A stretch of DNA of 64,000 nucleotides from Bradyrhizobium sp. WSM3983. GTDB lineage: Bacteria > Pseudomonadota > Alphaproteobacteria > Rhizobiales > Xanthobacteraceae. The DNA is taken from positions 62,001 to 126,000 of the forward strand of contig NZ_AXAY01000005.1 in assembly GCF_000473045.1 (NCBI RefSeq). Reading direction: 5' to 3'. The notes below the pieces were generated by a model. That model was not told the origin of the DNA. It saw nothing but the letters and a program-made list of their open reading frames with translations, and made no database searches. The translations under genes were made by a program, and so were the position numbers. Positions 15,483 to 24,156 of this stretch are shown piece after piece (the stretch's first letter is position 1; each line of letters begins with the position of its first letter).

Positions 15483-16472
15483 ATGATCATCTCACGCAGG
15501 CTTCTCGTTGAATTGTTATTGGAATTGTTCTTGGGATTGTTTCTGCTGCTGCCGTCGGTGGCGGCGGCTCAGAATTTTCCGGCAAAACCGATCAAGCTGA
15601 TCGTCCCGTTCCCGGCCGGCGGCCCCAACGACATCATCGCCCGTGTCGTCGGCCAGCGCATGTCGGAACTGGCGGGCCAGCCGGTGCTGATCGACAATCG
15701 CGGCGGCCAGGGCGGCGTGCTCGGTACTGACGCGGGCGCCAAGAGCGCGCCCGACGGCTATACCATCGCCATCTCATCTGCCGGCGCGCTCGCGATCAGC
15801 CCGAGCATGGAGAAAGTCGCTTACGATACGCTCAGTGACCTGACGCCGGTGACGCTGGTGGCGACCGTACCGGAAATGCTGGTTGTCGCCACCAACGTCC
15901 CCGCCAAGGACATCGGCGAGTTGATTGCGCTCGCCAAGGCTCAGCCCGGAAAGCTCAACTTCGCCTCCTCCGGCCCCGGCAGCCTGCCGCATCTCGCCGG
16001 CGAATTGTTCAAGCTGACCGCCAGGATCGACATCGTGCATGTGCCCTATCGTGGCGCCGCGCCTGCGGTGAACGATCTCTTGGGCCAGCAGGTGCAAATG
16101 ACGTTCCTCGACCTCCCGGTGCTGCTGCAGCAGGTCAAGGCCGGCGCCCTGAAGCCGATCGCGGTCGGCTCAGTGGAGCGTGCCCCGACTGCACCCGACG
16201 TGCCGACCACGAAGGAAGCGGGATTTCCTGATCTGCGCATCGAGAACTGGTACGGCATGGTCGCGCCCAAGGGCACGCCGAAGGAAATCGTCACCGCGCT
16301 GCATGATCTCGCGACCAAGGCCATGGCGGATCCCGCGGTGAAGGAAAAGCTCGCCCAGCATGGCGCGACGCTGATCGGCGACGAGCCGGAGCATTTTCGC
16401 GCATTCATTGCGGACGAGACCGCGAAATGGGCGAAGGTGATCAAGGACGCCGGCGTGGAGACGGCGAAGTAA
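15483..16472 (+). CDS. Tripartite tricarboxylate transporter substrate-binding protein (TctC/Bug family)
   Basis: A 329-residue periplasmic binding protein. A long hydrophobic signal peptide (LLVELLLELFLGLFLLLPSV) ends near AAA-QN at residue 29. The family hallmarks are FPAKPIKLIVPFPAGGPNDI, GKLNFASSGPGSLPHLAGEL and VHVPYRGAAPAVNDLLGQQV, which line the carboxylate pocket. ATG 15483 follows GGGAGG. No TctA or TctB membrane genes are nearby, so like most Bug proteins it is an orphan and its ligand is unknown. It starts 22 bases after hisN and could be co-transcribed. Confidence 0.9.
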   Translation: MIISRRLLVELLLELFLGLFLLLPSVAAAQNFPAKPIKLIVPFPAGGPNDIIARVVGQRMSELAGQPVLIDNRGGQGGVLGTDAGAKSAPDGYTIAISSAGALAISPSMEKVAYDTLSDLTPVTLVATVPEMLVVATNVPAKDIGELIALAKAQPGKLNFASSGPGSLPHLAGELFKLTARIDIVHVPYRGAAPAVNDLLGQQVQMTFLDLPVLLQQVKAGALKPIAVGSVERAPTAPDVPTTKEAGFPDLRIENWYGMVAPKGTPKEIVTALHDLATKAMADPAVKEKLAQHGATLIGDEPEHFRAFIADETAKWAKVIKDAGVETAK

Positions 16473-16482
16473 GTGGCTCTAC

Positions 16483-16609
16483 ACCTCTCCCGCTTGCGGG
16501 AGAGGTCGACGCGCTCGTAGAGCGCGGCGGGTGAGGGCTCTCTCCTCTTGGGGAATCTCCCCGTGCGGAGACACCCTCTCCCCGACCCTCTCCCGCAAGC
16601 GGGAGAGGG
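16483..16609. repeat. Paired palindromic elements (ctctcccgc/gcgggagag)
   Basis: A 24-base palindrome acctctcccgc-tt-gcgggagaggt lies at 16483-16506 and a second, ccctctcccgc-aa-gcgggagaggg, at 16586-16609, flanking a 79-base spacer. They resemble the elements at 163-326 and 24096-24121. They separate two converging genes and may act as transcript-end hairpins. Confidence 0.8.
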
Positions 16610-16640
16610 AGCGCACCACCGGTGTGGCGCCCGCACCGCT

Positions 16641-17531
16641 TTACACCGCGGCCGCGCGCAAATGCTCCACCAGCATCTTGGCCGGCCGCGGCAGCGCCTT
16701 GAAGCTGCGCGCGCAGATCACGAGTCTCCGGTTGGCCCAGGCGTCGCGCAGGCGGACGATGGCGAGCGGCATCAGTTTGGCGCAGCGGCGGGCAGCGGCT
16801 TCGGGCACGAGCGCAACGCCGACATCGGCTGCGACCAGTTGGCAGATCGCGTCGAAATCGCGCAGCCGCGCGCGGAAATGCGGGCGCATGCCGAGCCGGG
16901 CGGCGTGCTTTGAAATATGCATTTGAAGCGCGGTGGCGCTGGTCAGACCGACGAATTCGCAAGCATTGGCCTCCTGGAAATCGATCTGGCGGCGGCCGGC
17001 GAACGGACCACGCTTCGACGTCACCAGAGTCAAACGATCTTCGCTGAACACGAAACGCTCGATGTGATCAGGGAGCGCGTGCTCGGCGGCAAAACCGAGA
17101 TCGGCGGCGCCGGCGGTGATCGCGGCCGCGATGTCGGTGCTCTCGCGCTCCTCGATGTCGATGGCGACGTCGCGATGCTCGCGCAGGAAGCCGGCGAGCG
17201 CTTTTGGCAGATGCTCCGACAGGCCCGACGTGTTGGCCAGGAAGTGCACGCTGGCGCGCACGCCGCTGGCAAAGCCCGCGAGATCGCCACGCATGGCGTC
17301 GATCTGGTGGATCACGAGCCGGGCATGGTCGAGCAGGCTCTCGCCGGCCGCGGTCAGCTCAACGCCGCGCCGCCCGCGCTTGAGCAAGGCGACGCCGAGC
17401 GCATCCTCGAGCCCCTTGATCCGCGCGCTCGCCGAGGCCAGCGCCAGATGCGAGCGCTCCGCGCCCCGGGTGATGCTGCGCTGGTCGGCGACTGCAATGA
17501 AGAGCTGGAGATCGACGAGATCGAAGCGCAA
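16641..17531 (-). CDS. LysR-family transcriptional regulator
   Basis: A 296-residue LysR regulator: N-terminal helix-turn-helix (LQLFIAVADQRSITRGAERS, then ASARIKGLEDALGVALLKRG) and a C-terminal periplasmic-binding-like effector domain (FVFSEDRLTLVTSKRGPFA, ADVGVALVPEAAARRC). The start is taken as TTG 17531 because GGAGG lies eight bases upstream; the TTG at 17546 overlaps that ribosome site. It diverges from the TauE/SafE exporter gene, and a 9-bp-arm palindrome lies between the two starts, so the exporter is its likely target. Confidence 0.9.
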   Translation of the reverse strand: MRFDLVDLQLFIAVADQRSITRGAERSHLALASASARIKGLEDALGVALLKRGRRGVELTAAGESLLDHARLVIHQIDAMRGDLAGFASGVRASVHFLANTSGLSEHLPKALAGFLREHRDVAIDIEERESTDIAAAITAGAADLGFAAEHALPDHIERFVFSEDRLTLVTSKRGPFAGRRQIDFQEANACEFVGLTSATALQMHISKHAARLGMRPHFRARLRDFDAICQLVAADVGVALVPEAAARRCAKLMPLAIVRLRDAWANRRLVICARSFKALPRPAKMLVEHLRAAAV

Positions 17532-17550
17532 GGTTGCTTCCTCCAAACTT

Positions 17551-17573
17551 AGCCTTCGCTATCTGCGAAGGCT
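17551..17573. promoter_or_regulatory. Perfect palindrome between divergent LysR and TauE genes
   Basis: AGCCTTCGC-TATCT-GCGAAGGCT has perfect 9-bp arms and a 5-base centre. It lies 19 bases upstream of the LysR start and 54 bases upstream of the exporter start. LysR regulators typically bind such dyads in divergent promoters, so this is the probable recognition site. The symmetry is seen directly; the binding is inferred. Confidence 0.7.
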
Positions 17574-17627
17574 ATCTCCGTAACCTCCAGATTGTGCCTC
17601 GGCGCGGCTTCGGTCAATGTGCAGGTC

Positions 17628-18380
17628 ATGATTGACCCGCTTCTCATTCTCATCGCCGCCGTCTTCCTGGTCGCCGGATTCGTCAAGGGCGTCGTCGGGC
17701 TCGGCCTGCCGACGGTCTCCATGGGCCTGCTCGCGGTGAACATGGCGCCCAGCCGCGCGATCGCGATCGTGATCGTGCCCGCCATCGTCACCAACATCTG
17801 GCAGACGTTTGTCGGCCCCCATTTGCGCGACATCCTGAGGCGGTTGTGGCCGCTGATGATCGGCACCGTGATCGGTTGCTGGCTCAATGCCGGCGCGCTG
17901 ACCGGCCCCTATGCCCGCTACGGCACCGTGGTGCTCGGCGTCCTGCTGGTGATCTACGCCATCATCGGCCTCAGCAAAATCAAGTTCCACGTCGCACCTG
18001 AGAGCGAGAAATGGGTCGGCGGCGTGGTCGGCGTGATCACCGGCGTGATCTCGGCCTCGACAGGCGTGCAGGTCATCCCCTCGATGCCGTTCATGCAGGC
18101 GATCGGCATGGAGAAGGACGAGCTGGTGCAGGCACTCGGCGTGTTCTTCACCACCGCAACGCTGGCGCTCGCCTTCAACCTGACCGCCGGCGGATTGCTG
18201 ACGCCGGCCAATGCCGTGCCGGGCGCGGTCGCCATGGCCATGGCCTTTGCCGGCATGTTCGTGGGACAGTCGGTGCGGGCGCGCATGCCGGCAGAGGCGT
18301 TTCGCCGCTGGTTCCTGGTCGCGATGATTTTGCTGGGCGTCTATCTCGCCGGCAGCGCGCTGGCGAAGGAATTCGCCTGA
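17628..18380 (+). CDS. TauE/SafE-family membrane exporter
   Basis: A 250-residue inner-membrane protein with about eight predicted helices. Its two-fold repeat shows as GFVKGVVGLGLPTVSMGLLA near the N-terminus and GVITGVISASTGVQVIPSMP in the middle. The TauE/SafE family exports sulfite, sulfoacetate or other organosulfur and small organic anions. ATG 17628 matches the usual family N-terminus (MIDPLLILIAAVFLVAGFVK); upstream GTG codons are possible. Probably controlled by the divergent LysR gene. Confidence 0.85.
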   Translation: MIDPLLILIAAVFLVAGFVKGVVGLGLPTVSMGLLAVNMAPSRAIAIVIVPAIVTNIWQTFVGPHLRDILRRLWPLMIGTVIGCWLNAGALTGPYARYGTVVLGVLLVIYAIIGLSKIKFHVAPESEKWVGGVVGVITGVISASTGVQVIPSMPFMQAIGMEKDELVQALGVFFTTATLALAFNLTAGGLLTPANAVPGAVAMAMAFAGMFVGQSVRARMPAEAFRRWFLVAMILLGVYLAGSALAKEFA

Positions 18381-18409
18381 CGCGAGATCCACTCATCCGT
18401 TCGGATGAG

Positions 18410-19042
18410 CTATCGGGTCTCCAGCATGGCGACGCGGATGCCGAGATAGATAAAGAGGCCGCCCAGGGCACGGTTGACCCACGCGATCACGCCCTCGGAT
18501 TGCCGCAGCCGGTGGGCGGCCTTGGCCGCGAACGCCGCCAGCACCAGGCACCACAGCGTGCCCGTAGAGATGAAGATCAGGCCGAGCGTCAGGAAGGCGA
18601 GCGGCTTGTGTGGCGCGTCGGCTGCGACGAATTGAGGCAGGAACGCCAGGAAGAACAGCGCGACCTTGGGATTGAGCGCGTTCGTGAAGACGCCCTGGAG
18701 GAAGACCCGCCGCAGCGAGCTTCGCCCGACCTCGTCCTTGACCGCCACCAGCGCCGGCCGCGACCACAGCATCTGGAGCCCGGTCAGGACGAGATAGGCC
18801 GCGCCGACCAGCTTCAGGATCGAGAATGCGGTCGACGAGGTCATCAGCAGGGCCGAGAGGCCGATCGCTGCGCCCGCGACATGGAAAAAGCAGCCGCAAC
18901 TGATGCCGAATGCCGCCGCCGCGCCGCCGCGCCAGCCCATCTGCATGCTGCGGCCGATCACATAGACCGTATCGGGCCCCGGCGTGATGTTGAGCAGCAT
19001 GCCCGACAGGATGAAGAGCCAGATTTCGTGAATGCCCAGCAT
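18410..19042 (-). CDS. LysE/RhtB-family amino-acid exporter
   Basis: A 210-residue inner-membrane protein with about six helices. It carries the family signature near the N-terminus (LLNITPGPDTVYVIGRSMQM) and the central LQGVFTNALNPKVALFFLAF. LysE/RhtB proteins export amino acids such as lysine, homoserine or threonine; the substrate cannot be read from sequence. It converges on the TauE/SafE gene with a 29-base gap. Confidence 0.9.
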   Translation of the reverse strand: MLGIHEIWLFILSGMLLNITPGPDTVYVIGRSMQMGWRGGAAAAFGISCGCFFHVAGAAIGLSALLMTSSTAFSILKLVGAAYLVLTGLQMLWSRPALVAVKDEVGRSSLRRVFLQGVFTNALNPKVALFFLAFLPQFVAADAPHKPLAFLTLGLIFISTGTLWCLVLAAFAAKAAHRLRQSEGVIAWVNRALGGLFIYLGIRVAMLETR

Positions 19043-19289
19043 GTGTGAGGTGCCCCGCCGCCGCGACCGTCGGTCTCAAGCGACTGGGCTTAGTCGGTTC
19101 GCCCGCCCCCGTCCACCACCGGAATTGCGGAGAATTTACCTCGAATTTGCAATGCGGATCATACTATCGCTCGGCCACGGCTGCTCTATAAAGGCACGGT
19201 TCTTGAAACGCGGGATTCGAGGCGACTGCCACCGTGGCCGGTCCCAGATCCCTTCCAAGTCTCTTGCAAGTCCCTTGGAGCCCCGGAAT

Positions 19290-21086
19290 ATGGAAAGACG
19301 TCTGGCCGCCATCGTCTGCGCCGATGTCGCCGGTTATTCGCGGATGATGGGCAGTGACGAGGCCGGCACCCACGCCGCCTTCAAGGCCCATCGCAGCGCG
19401 ATCCATCCCATCATCCTCAATCACGGCGGCCGCGTCGTCAAAAACACCGGCGACGGCTTCCTGCTGGAATTCCCCTCCATCGTCGGCGCCGCCGAGGCCG
19501 CGATCGCGATGCAGGTGCTGATGGCGGAGCGCAATCACCATCTGCCCGCCGAACGCACCATGCAGTTCCGGCTCGGCATCCACATGGGTGATATCATCGC
19601 TGATGAGGGCGAGGTGTTCGGTGACGATGTCAACATCGCCGTCCGCCTCGAATCGGTGGCACGCCCCGGCGGGTTCGCGATCTCGGCCAAGGCCTATCGC
19701 GAGGCCAGCAAGCATCTCACTGTGCCGCTGGTCGACGGCGGCAATCATCGCTTCAAGAACATCAAGGATCCGGTGGGGGTCTGGACCTGGACGCCCGACG
19801 GTGCGACCGCGCTCGCACCCGAGCTGAAGGAAGGATCGGCGCTCTCGCAGCAATACCGCACCGCGATCGTCGGCGTGCTGCCCTTCGCCAATCTCAGCGA
19901 CGCCCAGGACGAATATTTCTCCGACGGCCTGACCGAGGATCTGATCCACGCGCTGTCGCTGCAATCGTTCTACCGCGTGCTGAGCCGCAACTCGACCTTC
20001 GCCTTCAAGGGCAAGAATGCCAGCACCCGCGTGATCGCGCGCGAGATCGACGCCACCTATCTGATCCAGGGCTCGGTGCGGCGCGGCGGCGCCAAGATCC
20101 GCGTCACCGCCGAGCTGATCGCGCCGGAGACCGGCGAGCAGCTCTGGACCGGCCGTTACGACCGCGACATCGGCGACCTCTTCGCGATGCAGGATGAGAT
20201 CACGACCAATCTGTCCGCTGCGATCGCCACCGAGATCGTCCGGGCCGAGGCCTCCGCGCCCGCGCGCCCGACCAACGACATCACCGCCTGGGATCGCTTC
20301 CTCAAAGGTCTGTCGCATTATTACCGCCAGACCAAGGAAGATCTGACCACGGCCGTCGAGCTGTTCCGGGAGGCGATCACGCTCGATCCCAAACTGTCGA
20401 TCGCGCATGCCTATCTCGCCACGATCCAGATCCAGAGCATCCAGTTCGGCTGGGTCAAGGGCACGCGCGAGATGTGGGCCGAGGCGATGCAGCTTGCCGA
20501 AACCAGCGTCCGGCTCGACCCGCGCTCCTCCTTTGCGTTCTCGATCCTGTCCTGGGCGCACGCGATGGAAGGCCATGAGGAGGCGGCGATGGACGCCGCC
20601 AAGCGCGCGGTCGCGCTCAACCCTTACGACATGGGCGCGCGCGGCGTGCTCGGCATCTGCCATTTCGTCATCGGCGAGCACCGCCAGGCGATCGAACTGT
20701 TCTCGATGGCCGCCCAGCGCGACAACAGCGACCCACGCTATCAATGGGCGGCGCTGAACGCCTTCAGCCACTATCTCGTCGGCCAGTATGACGCGACCCT
20801 GTCGTGGGCCCGCGAGCAGCTCTACGTCAACCCGAACCACATGCAGGCGCTTGCGATCCGCGCCGCGGCACTGGCGCAACTGGGACGGACCGGCGAGGCG
20901 ATCGAAGCGACCCAAGTGTTGATGGGCAACTACCCGACCCTGAATGTCGACCGCCACTTGCGGAATTTTCACTGGAAGCGGCCCGAGGACATCGCGCATT
21001 ACCGCGAGGGGCTGCTGAAGGCGGGCGTCCCGGCCAGCAAGCTCACTCTGGTCCAGAGCGACGTCAGACGCGCCGCCGAATCCTGA
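19290..21086 (+). CDS. Class III adenylate/guanylate cyclase with TolB-like and TPR regions
   Basis: A 598-residue cytoplasmic protein. Residues 1-165 form a class III cyclase domain: metal ligands D11 (VCADVAGYS) and D55 (KNTGDGFLLEF), K51, and the transition-state pair N115/R119 (GDDVNIAVRLESV). Residues about 190-325 match the TolB/FlgO-like domain (VGVLPFANLSDAQDEYFSDG, STFAFKGKNASTRVIAREI). The rest is TPR-like helical repeats (EAITLDPKLSIAHAYLATIQ, AKRAVALNPYDMGARGVLGI). This layout is abundant in Bradyrhizobium and probably senses protein partners. ATG 19290 is chosen with GGAG upstream, since family members start MERRLAAIVCADV. Confidence 0.9.
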   Translation: MERRLAAIVCADVAGYSRMMGSDEAGTHAAFKAHRSAIHPIILNHGGRVVKNTGDGFLLEFPSIVGAAEAAIAMQVLMAERNHHLPAERTMQFRLGIHMGDIIADEGEVFGDDVNIAVRLESVARPGGFAISAKAYREASKHLTVPLVDGGNHRFKNIKDPVGVWTWTPDGATALAPELKEGSALSQQYRTAIVGVLPFANLSDAQDEYFSDGLTEDLIHALSLQSFYRVLSRNSTFAFKGKNASTRVIAREIDATYLIQGSVRRGGAKIRVTAELIAPETGEQLWTGRYDRDIGDLFAMQDEITTNLSAAIATEIVRAEASAPARPTNDITAWDRFLKGLSHYYRQTKEDLTTAVELFREAITLDPKLSIAHAYLATIQIQSIQFGWVKGTREMWAEAMQLAETSVRLDPRSSFAFSILSWAHAMEGHEEAAMDAAKRAVALNPYDMGARGVLGICHFVIGEHRQAIELFSMAAQRDNSDPRYQWAALNAFSHYLVGQYDATLSWAREQLYVNPNHMQALAIRAAALAQLGRTGEAIEATQVLMGNYPTLNVDRHLRNFHWKRPEDIAHYREGLLKAGVPASKLTLVQSDVRRAAES

Positions 21087-21276
21087 GGGCAGGCCGCAAT
21101 CTCACGCCCAGCTTTATTGACACCACAGTGAATTCAGCCACACTTCATCACACGCGGAAGTAGCATAATCTGCCGCGTCCGCGCTTTCTGTTTGTTAGGA
21201 CTTTCCACGGTTGATCGGCGCGGCCGCATTTCACGATTCGTTTGTTTCAGGGCTTTCGCCAACAGGATTTGGACCG

Positions 21277-24081
21277 ATGGATAACCCCCGCAACAAGCCC
21301 TTCGACCCCACGATCCAGGTTTCGCCCAACAATCCCTGCCCGTTCCTGCGCGGCCTTGTCGGCGAGGGTTTTGTCGACGGCGGGACCGTCCCGCTCCGGA
21401 CGCTGTCACAGACCATCGCGAATGCCAGCGGCGAGGCCGGAGCGAAAAAGACGCTGGCCCGCATCCAGGTCCGCGGCGTCGCGCTCATCGCCAATGGCGC
21501 CTGTCACATCCTGCAAAGCATCTTCTGGGGCGCGCAGCTCAATGCGCTGCGTGGCGGCCCGCTCGACAAGCTCGGTGCCGGCTCGCGCATCCTCGGCGTC
21601 GACGGGCGCGTCAACGAGGACGAGATCGCGCGGCTCGCCAGTTTCGGCGGCACCTATGCCGATCCCGATGGCGGCACTGAGACCGGGCTCAATGCCTCGC
21701 AAATCCAGGCCTTCATGGACGACAATCTCAAGCGCGCCGGCAATCAGTCGCGCTGGTACTACCCAATCCTGATGAAGTTCGAATGGCCGGTCCTGCTCAA
21801 GATCATGGGCAAGGGTCAGGGTGATGACCGCTATCTCAGCGTGGCCGAGGTGAGGACATTGTTCAACGAGCGCAAATTTCCTGCCAGGATCACCCAACGG
21901 GTCGTCAGCCAGCCGGTCACCCCGCCCTCACTCATCTTGCGCGTTGCCGGCGGGCTCGTCGCCGCGCTCCTCGTCTTTGGCGTCGTGGCGCTGCGCTTTC
22001 CCGATCAATTCCAGCCGATGCTGCCCGGCATCCTCGGGGACTTGGTGACGCCACCATTGCCGGAGCACGTCGAACCCCGGGCCGTGTACTGGCTCGAGCA
22101 AAACTGGGCGCTGGAGGACCGGCACTGGTTTCATCACGCCAGCCAGGGCACCGCGACCTTCCCGGTGCCCTATAGCTGGTTCATGGCGCTCGAGCAGCCG
22201 CGGCTTCATTTCTTCGCCAAGCCCGGGCTGCTTCATGACAGCGACCATCTGCAGCGCTTCGGCTTCATCCCCAGCCCGCAGACGATCAACACCGACGACG
22301 CCACGCTGCGCCGGTTCGGCTATGCCAACGTCTACGACAAGACGAAGCCGGTGCCGGCGCGGCTTTGGGATCCGCCGGTTAACTGGGGCACCCAGGCTGA
22401 AAACGTCGACGGTCTGCCCGTCGGCTTTGCGCGCATGACCGGCGTGCCCGATCCTGTGACCGGCCAGATCGGCGAGGACCGGATCGGCCTGACCTGCGCG
22501 GCCTGCCACACCGGCCAGATCCACTACAAAGGCATCACCATCCGCTTCGACGGCGGCCCGGCGATGACCGACCTGAGAAAGCTCGAGATCACGACCGGCC
22601 TGTCGATCGCCTACACGCTCTTCGTGCCGGGTCGCTTCACGCGCTTCGCCGACCGTGTGCTCGGCCCCTCCGCCAGCGATGGCGATCGCGATGCGCTGAA
22701 GCAGAAGCTGAGTGCGATCGGCACGTTCCTAGTCGACTGGGAAAAGACCTACAAGAAAACCATCGACGGCAAGACGAGGTTCAACGAGAAGACGAAGCGG
22801 GACGAGCAGCAGCAGGACACCGAGGAAGGTTATGGCCGCCTCGACGCGCTCAACCGCATCGGCAATCAGGTCTTCTCCCAGGACATGACGCTCAGCGGCC
22901 TCAGCGGCTTCGAGAAAAATCTGCATGCCAAGGACGCGCCGGTCAGCTTCCCGCCGATCTGGACCGTGCCCTGGCTCAAGTTCGCGCAATATGACGCTTC
23001 CATCGAACAACCGCTGATCCGCAACGCCGGCGAAGCGCTGGGCGTGACCGCGCTGCTCAATCTGTCCGACAATACGCCCAAGGACGCGCTGTTCCGCTCG
23101 TCGATGGACATCAAGAATCTGAACTGGATCGAGGATCTGCTGAAGGGCTCGGCGCCCTATCCGAAAAAGCAGCTCTCCGGACTGACATCACCGAAATGGC
23201 CGTCGGACATCTTCGGCGATGATGCCTGGAAGATCGATGGCGACCGCGTCAAGCGCGGCCGTAAGCTCTACGCGCAGATCTGCGCCGAATGCCATCTCGG
23301 GCCGGTCAACGATCCCGCCTTCGACACCGAATTTCCGGACCAGAGCATATGGTCCTCGTCTCGCTGGGAGACCATCGGCAACGACAAATTCCTGAACGAG
23401 GTCCAGAAAAGCGTCAAAGGCATGGGAACCGATCCCGCTCAGGCCAGCATTCTGGCGACGCGGACGGTTCAGGTCCCCGGCTTTCTCAAGCTCGATCCCA
23501 CGCAGAGACTCAATGCCTGGTGGAGCTGCAATCTGCCGGATATCTCCTCGACCGACATGCCATACTCCGTCGGCCTGATGGTGCTCGTCGATATCGTCAG
23601 TCGCAAAGCAATGGACGATGCGAAGATCGACCCGAAGGTTCAGAAGGCCTGGTGGGGTGAGCGCCGGAATTGCCCGAATGCCGGCCCGCAGCCGGCCGAT
23701 AACAAGGAGCCGGGGCCCTGGTATCGCGCGCGCCCGCTCAACGGCGTCTGGGCCACCGCGCCTTACCTGCACAATGGATCGGTGCCCTCGCTCTACTGGA
23801 TGCTGAGCCCCGCGGCCGAGCGCCCCAGATCGTTCTGCATGGGTGGCGGTCGTGACTACGATCCGAAGCAGGTCGGCTTCGCAGTCGTCGACGGCGAGAG
23901 CTGCAAGACCGGACAGTCGCGCTTCTCGACGCGAGCGTCTGACGGCACCGAGATGGTCGGCAACAGCAATGCCGGCCACTCGTTCGATGGCACGCCAGGC
24001 CCCGGCAAGGACGGCACCGTCGGCCGCGTGCTCAAAGAGCAAGAGCGCTACGATCTGATCGAGTATCTGAAGACATTGTAG
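21277..24081 (+). CDS. Di-heme cytochrome c peroxidase-like protein
   Basis: A 934-residue protein with two c-type heme motifs, CAACH at about residue 407 (LTCAACHTGQIHY) and CAECH at about 669 (QICAECHLGP), the arrangement of the putative di-heme peroxidase group. A membrane segment at about 222-240 (LRVAGGLVAALLVFGVVALR) follows a roughly 220-residue N-terminal part with an EF-hand-like stretch (DGRVNEDEIARLASFGGTYA), which would sit on the opposite face from the heme domain; the hemes are expected in the periplasm. It may reduce peroxides or oxidise another substrate. ATG 21277 is preferred over 21211. It follows the cyclase by 190 bases. Confidence 0.8.
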   Translation: MDNPRNKPFDPTIQVSPNNPCPFLRGLVGEGFVDGGTVPLRTLSQTIANASGEAGAKKTLARIQVRGVALIANGACHILQSIFWGAQLNALRGGPLDKLGAGSRILGVDGRVNEDEIARLASFGGTYADPDGGTETGLNASQIQAFMDDNLKRAGNQSRWYYPILMKFEWPVLLKIMGKGQGDDRYLSVAEVRTLFNERKFPARITQRVVSQPVTPPSLILRVAGGLVAALLVFGVVALRFPDQFQPMLPGILGDLVTPPLPEHVEPRAVYWLEQNWALEDRHWFHHASQGTATFPVPYSWFMALEQPRLHFFAKPGLLHDSDHLQRFGFIPSPQTINTDDATLRRFGYANVYDKTKPVPARLWDPPVNWGTQAENVDGLPVGFARMTGVPDPVTGQIGEDRIGLTCAACHTGQIHYKGITIRFDGGPAMTDLRKLEITTGLSIAYTLFVPGRFTRFADRVLGPSASDGDRDALKQKLSAIGTFLVDWEKTYKKTIDGKTRFNEKTKRDEQQQDTEEGYGRLDALNRIGNQVFSQDMTLSGLSGFEKNLHAKDAPVSFPPIWTVPWLKFAQYDASIEQPLIRNAGEALGVTALLNLSDNTPKDALFRSSMDIKNLNWIEDLLKGSAPYPKKQLSGLTSPKWPSDIFGDDAWKIDGDRVKRGRKLYAQICAECHLGPVNDPAFDTEFPDQSIWSSSRWETIGNDKFLNEVQKSVKGMGTDPAQASILATRTVQVPGFLKLDPTQRLNAWWSCNLPDISSTDMPYSVGLMVLVDIVSRKAMDDAKIDPKVQKAWWGERRNCPNAGPQPADNKEPGPWYRARPLNGVWATAPYLHNGSVPSLYWMLSPAAERPRSFCMGGGRDYDPKQVGFAVVDGESCKTGQSRFSTRASDGTEMVGNSNAGHSFDGTPGPGKDGTVGRVLKEQERYDLIEYLKTL

Positions 24082-24095
24082 TTCGCTGGCTGCTC

Positions 24096-24146
24096 ACCTC
24101 GCCCCGCTTGCGGGGAGAGGTCGGATTGCATCGAAGATGCAATCCG
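24096..24146. repeat. Two adjacent palindromes after the peroxidase gene
   Basis: acctcgccccgc-tt-gcggggagaggt (24096-24121, imperfect) is followed directly by CGGATTGCATC-GAA-GATGCAATCCG (24122-24146, perfect 11-bp stem). The first belongs with the ctctcccgc/gcgggagag elements. Both lie between converging genes and could end transcripts, although no T tract follows. Confidence 0.7.
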
Positions 24147-24156
24147 TTACCGTATC

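Noticed and set aside
19164..20999. A 611-codon minus-strand frame opposite the cyclase gene
   Set aside because: The plus strand carries clear cyclase, TolB and TPR motifs; the antisense frame has no recognisable motif.
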